Positions 5,501 through 11,284 of a stretch of 16,365 nucleotides of DNA are shown here, in pieces. Both the position numbers and the translations under genes were made by a program. Each line of letters opens with the position of its first letter. Within the stretch, counting starts at the first letter, position 1. Under the pieces are notes generated by a model. That model saw nothing but the letters and a program-made list of their open reading frames with translations. It was not told where the DNA came from and did no database searches. This DNA is from Nanobdellota archaeon (lineage in GTDB: Archaea > Nanobdellota > Nanobdellia > Woesearchaeales > JAHJBD01), in the NCBI GenBank assembly GCA_018813725.1, contig JAHJBD010000029.1, positions 1 through 16,365 of the forward strand, given 5' to 3'.

Positions 5501-8189
5501 AAACTCTAACCCTCCCTACTTGGATTGGACACCTATTAAAGTTACAGAGGTGCAGGAATTCATCGATCAAGCTAACCAAAAAAAGGCAGCAAGGAAAACT
5601 GATCTTCTCACTACATTAGAAAATGCCAACATTAACAAACAAAAATGCAACCCAGTTGCTGCAATAGAAAGCTACCAATTCTGTTGCGTCTACGAATCCA
5701 CTGAGTCAGGTTCAGTTGTGGACCGAAAACTGGTGAATTCAAGGTCAGAATGTGGAGAACTAAAGAGAGAAGAGCAAGAATGGGTGCCAGTGATTGAGAC
5801 TGGAGACGGTTTTTACATAACAGTCCAGAAAACTTATGCAAAAGGGACAGCCAATCCTCCTGAACAATGCAATGTAAAATCAAAAATAAGTGATTACGAT
5901 GCTTGTTATGATGCACTTGTTGATTACCAAACAATTTCCTACACAAATAGGGATATCTACTATAATCCATTATTATTTGATTATGATGCTGATGTGCACG
6001 AAGCCCTGTCCAGCGCAGATGAATCGATCCTTGATATCCTAAGGGCGCCAGTAACAGAGATCGAATTCTTTAGGATATTGAATCGAGAATCAAGAAAAGA
6101 TCGGCCAGATACAAAAGTCGAACAGCTTAATACCTTGCAAGATGTATACGATACAATAACTTTCCCTTATTGCAAGGACAATGAGCAATCCTGTCTTATC
6201 TATGCTATGTATGGTAGTGGTAATTCATTGCTTGGTTCTAACCAGGCAGTATTAATCGATTATAATACTTTTAAAGCGATGCAAAGCATTGGTGATTTCA
6301 ACACAATATCCGGTAATAAGGCATTTGAGCGTGTTAGAGATTATGTTCCGATAGGCTACTATAATGATATAGCTAGGGATAAGGGTTTCAAGAACCAGTG
6401 GACAGATGCAGACATCGCAATATTCCTTGAATACCAGCTTAGAGACTGCCTTAATGCTGCAGAAGTTGTAAATACTATCCCTTATCTTAGGAGACTATAC
6501 CAATTAGACCAGTTTGAAAATCTTGCTGAATCAGGCTATGTCAAAGATTGTGTTGACGGTTATAATGTCCTTTTCCCAAATTATCTCAAGAAACAGCTAA
6601 TCCCTAACTTACTAAGCTACAGGAGAAGGATCGGCACAGTACATCTCTTTGATAATTACGCAATCCCTGAATTCAGGAAGATTGAATCTGACAGGATATA
6701 CAATGACGACGATTTCTATAGCCTTTACACCTCAAAAAGATATTATCAGCTTAAGGCAGATGCATTGGAAAAATCAAAAGAGGCAGCAGGAAAGATTGGA
6801 AGTTATTTAGTAAGCCATTACAAAGACCTAACAGAAGATGACTTTGACCAATTCATCCAGATAAGCGACACACTTAGGCAAGATTACAGTGATAGGATAA
6901 TAACTGATGGTGTGGTAAAATACTGCCCAGGTGATATTGATCAATATGAGGGCACTGACTTTTATCTCAACAACAATGTGCAAAGGCCTGACTCTATAAG
7001 AGTATATCCAGACATGATCCCTTACAAGGATGAACCATATAACTATTGTTACTCTGGAAAACAGCCAACAACCGCAAAATATGTTAAGGCAACTGCCATC
7101 CTAAGCTCAGTTTTCTTAGATCCAGTTGTAGGGGCTTTTGCAGAGTATGTGACAGGAGGTTGCTTTGGCGCAACAGTTGCAGCACCTTGGCTTGTACCAT
7201 GCGCAAGAGCAGCTCTGGCAGCAAAAGGTGCAGTAGAAGCAGCAGCGATCAATTGGGCAGAAAAGACCAGAAAATGGCCAAACCATGAATTGGCCGCCAC
7301 TACAACAACAACAGGCCAGGTAAGACAGACTAACTTGTTGAACCGAAAAGTCGACCAATACATGGATGAATTCCAAAGAAACAAGAAGATCTTCAATGTT
7401 AAGCGAGGTACAGAGTATCTGGTTGAATCAATCACAGACTGCGAACTATCAACCACAACAACACTAGAAGTAATCTTCTACAATTTCCAGGCATTTGACA
7501 GAAGGTTGGGTGACCAGGCGATAAGTTTCCAGTGGGATGCAAAGAAAAACAAAGCATTAGCAGGCAGCATCAACCATAACTTTATGCGGGATGCAAATTG
7601 GTGGGGTAGGTGGAGCTATGATCAAGTATCCAGCATGGATCTTTTCAAATATCTTGATGCCACAGACTTCTATTACATTAGAAATATTTTGGCAAGCTCA
7701 TATTCACTAGATGGTTTAGCAGATAATCTTGTAAGGGCCATCAATTCAGAAGACATGAAAGTAGGTGCAACCTGGGGCGAGACACCTGACGGCAAAGGAA
7801 AATACATTGACACTATCGCACCAGGGCTGCAAGGAAGGCAGGCCATTATTGATAAAATCACAAAGAACAGACCTAATTATATCGAGAATTGGATAACTCC
7901 TGCAAATTGCAAAAACACGGATATACTTTATAGATGTAAAATCGGAAGCAAGACAGAGACTTGCACACTTAAAGATGGAAAGATCTGCACAGGTACAGGG
8001 ACAGAATGTTCAAAAGATTGTTTCTGCCTATCTGAAAACCTAAAAGCAGGAGATATCATCAAGTTCCAGGAAGGAAATGAGATATATGAGATGAACTTCA
8101 AAGGTTATGACACTGCACCAGAGATCAAATGTATAGAAAACTGCAGGAAAAATACAGGTGTGCTTGATCTTGCTGCATCAGAAACATAA
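2580..8189 (+). CDS. Giant membrane-anchored surface protein (1869 residues), unknown family
   Basis: The start overlaps the previous stop (ATGA). MKGKKG precedes one hydrophobic helix at residues 7-28, again pilin-like, so the rest is probably outside the cell. Visible layout: a Cys-rich segment (C57, C62, C69 and further cysteines to about residue 145); a helix-rich Ala/Leu/Gln/Ser region at about 195-655, with a similar NPGL element at 364-367 and 452-455; a hydrophobic stretch at about 660-715 including an acidic, calcium-site-like DSDGD (671-675); aromatic- and Tyr/Asp-rich globular parts at about 790-1490, with adjacent cysteines at 1035-1036; a second small-residue hydrophobic stretch at about 1500-1560; and a Cys-rich tail from C1777. 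It takes up about a third of the window. The overlap with two pilin-like genes suggests it is the effector, adhesin or scaffold of the same apparatus. The long helical part recalls tape-measure or secreted toxin scaffolds, but no homology can be claimed. Confidence 0.8.
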   Translation: MKGKKGFWSIIISAVLVTIIIGTLLVIFNLTTWAGIKAFLGLGFDDGQPSGLTPSNCETPTCSMMALQCAVNSMGIKQPGWLPPYTDDNSICPAGWKYGKKNPILGNVISRFFTGSAIEDTIENDCEGILYGKTCVQCTASPTICTINNFDLPQDLDDTLIQKYVSGIGDPLYVAYAEAFPKGEDAYWQSGLYSWGIPVILTGAVTNAVLGPGGGLGDKVNDALSKSTAKGLSGFAKSSTIIKEGISFAAEQSIITRVLKNVYNWFRGATPQKMIKVTLIKEALQQTDDPFVKSLSPTELDDLVGEISKGVGRNGAVSDQVIKDAIGNALTKHASGVAGLTDDILKEAVAGLDADGAIAALQQNPGLRSQLLAALSGLGDDALKPNTPVGSRIASQLSVGDMISGYSNTGQSGAEKLANIVQNSLSDPIKSKYAKQIGVITQSNVKQILGSNPGLASAVREVFTQDPNSAVLQEAIKSAKARLLPTLAADDTLLRSDAVLDLFRKNVLGSTDDAIQAAAQQGLRGTSALTVLSDQVVTNLDTSFLVQPITSQQMKVISQANKFRAFLGKYQGTDAAVTQALKNQLTDKSATVIDNLASLPTTVGRNTLEQAIDLQNHMLSTPQGKQVLKEGLKIMDTVDTTTLTAGAQRYQKFLETALRGSGLALFATQVDSDGDPTLLGLGAAATLAPGKLIGGLNNVRGINKLAAMMMLSIPTMLRDRQLERDLPAGKGQLRLSAAITPKEGEVADYPIKEEASNYYLELVKDGGQLPERLHLVSPCKADITLKHEKSACYLNKDISQYDMFDFGNGPIPVDTNTIDYVVKETDFTDRIAQLKANILAEKQKIASEELMPITENTQLADLSLVEAGWRYKHEWEWFQGSKVSGQSNWYYKYDDGVLLARDNEGYLRIFNEFLNYWERIVKQYDADHIWHRSKTFIWEDDDIKAQSGWKYSIIQGQLFGLDDHNRMRKMYYSTNSNPPYLDWTPIKVTEVQEFIDQANQKKAARKTDLLTTLENANINKQKCNPVAAIESYQFCCVYESTESGSVVDRKLVNSRSECGELKREEQEWVPVIETGDGFYITVQKTYAKGTANPPEQCNVKSKISDYDACYDALVDYQTISYTNRDIYYNPLLFDYDADVHEALSSADESILDILRAPVTEIEFFRILNRESRKDRPDTKVEQLNTLQDVYDTITFPYCKDNEQSCLIYAMYGSGNSLLGSNQAVLIDYNTFKAMQSIGDFNTISGNKAFERVRDYVPIGYYNDIARDKGFKNQWTDADIAIFLEYQLRDCLNAAEVVNTIPYLRRLYQLDQFENLAESGYVKDCVDGYNVLFPNYLKKQLIPNLLSYRRRIGTVHLFDNYAIPEFRKIESDRIYNDDDFYSLYTSKRYYQLKADALEKSKEAAGKIGSYLVSHYKDLTEDDFDQFIQISDTLRQDYSDRIITDGVVKYCPGDIDQYEGTDFYLNNNVQRPDSIRVYPDMIPYKDEPYNYCYSGKQPTTAKYVKATAILSSVFLDPVVGAFAEYVTGGCFGATVAAPWLVPCARAALAAKGAVEAAAINWAEKTRKWPNHELAATTTTTGQVRQTNLLNRKVDQYMDEFQRNKKIFNVKRGTEYLVESITDCELSTTTTLEVIFYNFQAFDRRLGDQAISFQWDAKKNKALAGSINHNFMRDANWWGRWSYDQVSSMDLFKYLDATDFYYIRNILASSYSLDGLADNLVRAINSEDMKVGATWGETPDGKGKYIDTIAPGLQGRQAIIDKITKNRPNYIENWITPANCKNTDILYRCKIGSKTETCTLKDGKICTGTGTECSKDCFCLSENLKAGDIIKFQEGNEIYEMNFKGYDTAPEIKCIENCRKNTGVLDLAASET

Positions 8190-8203
8190 CCTTTAATTCT
8201 TAA

Positions 8204-8845
8204 TTAACTCAATCTAATCAACGTAATCCCATTGGTCTCAAAGTTAGTTATCTGTTCTTGTGTGAAATTTCCAACCATCACACCGCCAGAGCTTAAAGTA
8301 AAATCTTCATTAAACCTGTCCCGGTCATCAAGAACCTTGTCATAGAATATCCCAAAGCCTACTTCAGTAAAATTAAATGCTTTAAAGTTCTGGTAATCCT
8401 TTCCCCATGCGACATTGATATCACCTTCAACATAGCTTAACCAATCTGAATCGATGAATATGTTTGCATACAGCTGATCACCTTCAAAGTTTTCAACTAT
8501 TATCCCTTCAATTATACCATCCTCTGGCACCATCCTATCTGTGACCCTCATCCTGGTTATGCCCAAGAATTCTTCCTCATATTCACTGTTGAAATATTCA
8601 CCTGAATAAAGCCCGTCAGATGCAAAGGCAGTGTAAGCATTCTCATCTTTCCATTGCTGCAGCCCAGAGCCGTCAATGTAGCTTCTGCCGCCAGTTGCCT
8701 TTTCAACATCTACTACTGTGTAGTTATCTTGCTGAGAAACCCATTCGTTAACAGGAACTTTCTTAGGTTGCACAAGCAATAATGTTGCTATTATCAAAAC
8801 AAGAACTGTAGCACCTCCAACAACATACCACCACTTTTTTTCCAT
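8204..8845 (-). CDS. N-terminally anchored extracellular protein of unknown function
   Basis: 213 residues. MEKKWWYVVGG begins a membrane helix at about residues 6-26, followed by a VQPKKVPV linker and an acidic, Asp/Glu/Phe/Tyr-rich domain that looks beta-rich and lies outside the cell. There are no cysteines, in contrast to the neighbouring plus-strand surface proteins, and the helix is not preceded by the compact pilin-like motif. It is convergent with the giant gene, 14 bases apart, and transcribed on its own. Its promoter region has a TATA-type run about 26 nt upstream of the ATG, with GAAGGTGAAA in between, so either a leaderless start or a short leader with a GGTGA site is possible. 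No family is recognised; it could be an accessory or unrelated surface protein. Confidence 0.7.
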   Translation of the reverse strand: MEKKWWYVVGGATVLVLIIATLLLVQPKKVPVNEWVSQQDNYTVVDVEKATGGRSYIDGSGLQQWKDENAYTAFASDGLYSGEYFNSEYEEEFLGITRMRVTDRMVPEDGIIEGIIVENFEGDQLYANIFIDSDWLSYVEGDINVAWGKDYQNFKAFNFTEVGFGIFYDKVLDDRDRFNEDFTLSSGGVMVGNFTQEQITNFETNGITLIRLS

Positions 8846-8867
8846 ACTTCATTATTTCACCTTCAAG

Positions 8868-8876
8868 TATATATAA
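8868..8876 (-). promoter_or_regulatory. TATA box for the gene at 8204-8845 (palindromic, may act both ways)
   Basis: On the minus strand it reads TTATATATA, centred about 26 nt before the ATG at 8845. The element is nearly symmetrical, so a plus-strand start near 8898, just before the inverted-repeat element at 8911-9027, is also possible. Confidence 0.45.
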
Positions 8877-8910
8877 TTTTTGGCATAAATCCGAGTATGT
8901 CCCAAATAAT

Positions 8911-9027
8911 GGTTGCCATCACTCCATGAGCTTATTTGGTTAAGATAGCTAACTGACAAGAGGGTTGGCTCTTTCGGAGAATGTCAGTTATACATCTTTC
9001 CAATCAGAAGCGAATTAGATGGCAACC
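8911..9027. ncRNA. Inverted-repeat element, candidate structured RNA or small mobile element remnant
   Basis: The 10-bp arms GGTTGCCATC (8911-8920) and GATGGCAACC (9018-9027) are perfectly complementary and close a 117-base segment. Inside lies a second perfect 9-bp stem, TAACTGACA (8950-8958) with TGTCAGTTA (8982-8990), whose 23-base loop can form a short CTC/GAG hairpin. A weak 4-bp hairpin (8931-8934 with 8941-8944) adds to a multibranch fold. No open frame of note crosses it. An 8-base direct repeat, AAATCCGA, lies on both sides (8887-8894 and 9061-9068). It does not belong to the message of the gene at 9107, which has its own near-leaderless promoter. I do not recognise a known RNA family. 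Confidence 0.4.
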
Positions 9028-9072
9028 CGAGCGTTAGCGAGACTTTCTACTAAGCCCCCCAAATCCGAATTA

Positions 9073-9080
9073 TTTATATA
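9073..9080 (+). promoter_or_regulatory. TATA box for the four-gene surface operon
   Basis: TTTATATA predicts transcription from about 9103, a few bases before ATG 9107, so the operon message is nearly leaderless. Confidence 0.55.
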
Positions 9081-9106
9081 CTCAAAAGCTCATTTTTTAA
9101 CCAGAA

Positions 9107-10036
9107 ATGGGGAAAAGAGGTTTGTTTAGGTATAAGAAGGCACAAGGAGTAGAATCCGAAGTGATTTTCATAATCGCGCAGCTTGTTATCGTAGTTTTAG
9201 CGATATCTATCTGGCTCTATTTTCTAAACTCAAGCCTCAATAAAGACCTCTTTGAACGCAAATACATGGTCCAGGACATCGCGTTATTATCAGATATTAT
9301 CCAGTCTTCTCCGCATAATGTCTACGCTATCTACAGCTATGACAAGACCTACAATCTTGCAGACTATTACAATATTGAATTTCCAGCAACAATAACTGGC
9401 AATACTCCACCAGATTTCAACAAGGTTTTGGCATACGGTGATCCAAAAACAAGCAAAGAGGTATGGTACCCTTATTCAGAAGATCTGCTCACAAACTTCA
9501 GGTTTAAGACAACACCAAACCTTAAAGCAAACAAGATGATGTTATACAAGCTTGGTAATACTGTCGATATCAAATCAGACTTCACACAGCCAGACCTATT
9601 GTTTCTGGAATGCCAATCAGGCCCAAAATCAAATATCCCAACCTACCAGTTTACAGTTAGCCCATACGATGACACAACTAAAACAATCACAACAGAAGAA
9701 GAAGGAACATTAAGGGGAATTTATTTCAAATTCAAAGATAAGGTTCCTTACACACAAGAGATAACTGGAGATATGGGTATTATATTCTCAGTCAATCCAG
9801 CTGACCAAAACATCATCAAGGTAATCATCCCTGATGATCCAGACAAGAAAAGGCTTGTCTGCAATATCCTAAACAAGATTACAATGCACGATAAGAACAT
9901 CTTTTCAGGCGTAACCATAATCCCAGAAGGAGAATCAGATCCAATCTTATTCAAGGTAGAGGTTGCAACTAATGTCAATGCACAATCAATATTCAACCAG
10001 ATTAATGACGCAATAAAACCAGGTACAATGATATGA
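9107..10036 (+). CDS. Pilin-like membrane-anchored protein, first gene of a four-gene surface operon
   Basis: 309 residues. A basic N-terminus ends in KKAQGVESE (residues 10-18), then a hydrophobic helix at about 19-40. The basic pair followed by Ala-Gln and an acidic residue at the head of the helix resembles class III (type IV pilin-like) signals of the Q-x-S-x-E kind, though imperfectly. The outer domain (about 45-309) is rich in Tyr, Asp, Asn and Pro with few cysteines, probably mixed alpha/beta. It starts directly downstream of a TATA box and overlaps the next gene by four bases (ATGA). In size and position it resembles the larger minor pseudopilins of secretion-type pili, but this is analogy, not homology. 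No named family is recognised. Confidence 0.7.
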   Translation: MGKRGLFRYKKAQGVESEVIFIIAQLVIVVLAISIWLYFLNSSLNKDLFERKYMVQDIALLSDIIQSSPHNVYAIYSYDKTYNLADYYNIEFPATITGNTPPDFNKVLAYGDPKTSKEVWYPYSEDLLTNFRFKTTPNLKANKMMLYKLGNTVDIKSDFTQPDLLFLECQSGPKSNIPTYQFTVSPYDDTTKTITTEEEGTLRGIYFKFKDKVPYTQEITGDMGIIFSVNPADQNIIKVIIPDDPDKKRLVCNILNKITMHDKNIFSGVTIIPEGESDPILFKVEVATNVNAQSIFNQINDAIKPGTMI

Positions 10037-10605
10037 AAGACAAAAAAGCCATGATATCCCTGTACACAAGCAACTGGATATTTAGAGCAGTATTCCTTGC
10101 CATAATGACAGTCTTAGTATTATTTGTTGTAAATTACATGACAAGCGCAGAGGTGCATGCAGAGCACTTAAGAGCAGAATCATTTGCAGCAAGAGTGCTA
10201 TACTCACCTCATGGAATAGGATTCACTGATCAAGAAGGCAGGTTCTATCCCAAAACAATAGACCTAGAAAAGTTCAAGTCCACAAACGCAGTAAACCCAG
10301 AATCCCCATTGTTGAACGAATTAGTCAATTTCGGCGAAAGAAAATTTATTGCAGCAAAGCTTGAACTAAAAAACCTAGACACTAACAAAATTATCTGTCC
10401 GTTTGACATCCCAGCAGGAACACCATGCCCAACAGAGCTTGATGGGATATATTTTAACCATAACAAGTTTGGCGAATGGTCGCTTTTTAGTTTTGACAGA
10501 TCCCAGTTCACAAAGATCGATAAGCAGGTCTATGTCCTGATAAGGCAAGGCAATAATTGGCAAAGAGGCAGATTAAACATACAGGTGGTGACGCCGCTTG
10601 GATAA
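10033..10605 (+). CDS. Membrane-anchored pilin-like protein, second gene of the operon
   Basis: 190 residues, with the start overlapping the preceding stop by ATGA. The N-terminus MKDKKAMISLYTSNW leads to a hydrophobic helix at about residues 16-36 (IFRAVFLAIMTVLVLFVVNYM). The outer domain begins with a helix (about 40-55, EVHAEHLRAESFAARVL), as in the extended N-terminal helix of pilins. It then has Pro- and Gly-rich beta-like sequence and one Cys pair (CPFDIPAGTPC) that could be a disulfide loop. It ends by overlapping the next gene by eight bases. A minor-subunit role is inferred from the N-terminus, size and operon; the family is not recognised. Confidence 0.7.
   Translation: MKDKKAMISLYTSNWIFRAVFLAIMTVLVLFVVNYMTSAEVHAEHLRAESFAARVLYSPHGIGFTDQEGRFYPKTIDLEKFKSTNAVNPESPLLNELVNFGERKFIAAKLELKNLDTNKIICPFDIPAGTPCPTELDGIYFNHNKFGEWSLFSFDRSQFTKIDKQVYVLIRQGNNWQRGRLNIQVVTPLG
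10584..10591 (+). promoter_or_regulatory. Ribosome binding site that supports a TTG start at 10598
   Basis: GGTGGTGA lies six bases before TTG 10598, inside the end of the previous gene. The spacing equals that of the best sites in this window (before 1754, 15448 and 15759). Confidence 0.6.
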
Positions 10606-11284
10606 AAGGGGAGCTTTAGGCACTGGCGAGACAATATTGCACTTCTTATCCTATTTCATGCTTGTTGCAGTAATAATAGTCACCCTATTAACATTCAACA
10701 ATGTTCAGCGCCAAAACCAGCTTAGGATAACAGATATCACTGGAGAGATAGAGAAAAGCGCATTTATCATGAACTATCTTAGGACACCGATAGTGATCAA
10801 CAACATAAATTCAACAATGACAGAGCTTATCGCATTATCTTATGACAATCCAGAGTATGATGCTCAATTAAAATCAGAGACAGAAAAACTGATAAACGAT
10901 TTTTATGACGGAATTTTCTATTTTAAGCTTGAGATGCATGACCAGACAAATCTAAAGACCGTCCAAAACTATCTTTTCACCCCTGACACAATCCCTATCT
11001 TCCTTACAAGAGACCCGCTTATTGAAGCAAGCGCCGAAGTCCCAAAGATATACTCATCAGGAAATACCTACATACAAGCTAACATCACGATATTTGCTAA
11101 GTTTGTAAAAGAAGGCACATGGTGCTTTGCACCTTGGCGTGAACGCTGCCATGAAGACGGAAAGCAATTATGCTCATGCGACAGAGTAGGCTACAGGCTT
11201 TTATGGCAGTGCCAATCATGTCCAGTAGACACAAAAAAGAAGCTTAGCGGCGACTGCGATTATGAGAGGCTGGTATGCAAATGA
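10598..11284 (+). CDS. Membrane-anchored protein with cysteine-rich tail, third gene of the operon (TTG start)
   Basis: 228 residues. The start is TTG at 10598, chosen because GGTGGTGA sits six bases upstream and no ATG lies before the helix. The first residues, MDKRGALGTGET, then a hydrophobic helix at about residues 15-35, repeat the basic-pair-plus-Gly pattern of the neighbours. The middle (about 40-165) is helix-rich and polar. The last 60 residues hold nine cysteines (from TWCFAPWRERC to the terminal VCK), including C-x-C and C-x2-C elements, and probably form a disulfide-stabilised external knob. It overlaps the next gene by four bases. It is likely part of the same surface complex; no named family is recognised. 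Confidence 0.7.
   Translation: MDKRGALGTGETILHFLSYFMLVAVIIVTLLTFNNVQRQNQLRITDITGEIEKSAFIMNYLRTPIVINNINSTMTELIALSYDNPEYDAQLKSETEKLINDFYDGIFYFKLEMHDQTNLKTVQNYLFTPDTIPIFLTRDPLIEASAEVPKIYSSGNTYIQANITIFAKFVKEGTWCFAPWRERCHEDGKQLCSCDRVGYRLLWQCQSCPVDTKKKLSGDCDYERLVCK

Noticed and set aside
7049..7456. Long minus-strand open frames opposite the giant gene (also at 4520-5108 and 5632-5970)
   Set aside because: Mirror frames of a strongly coding plus-strand gene, with no promoter or ribosome binding site and odd composition.
8950..8994. H/ACA guide RNA: a 9-bp stem followed two bases later by ACA
   Set aside because: The 23-base loop is too short to hold a guide pocket, an upper stem and a kink-turn.
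8887..9068. tRNA or SRP/RNase P RNA in the gap
   Set aside because: No T-loop GGTTCGA, no acceptor/anticodon layout, and none of the conserved SRP or RNase P segments were seen.
8887..9068. Firm target-site duplication call for the AAATCCGA pair
   Set aside because: The bases just inside the 8-mers are not inverted repeats of each other, and an 8-base match can occur by chance; kept only as a possibility in the finding.
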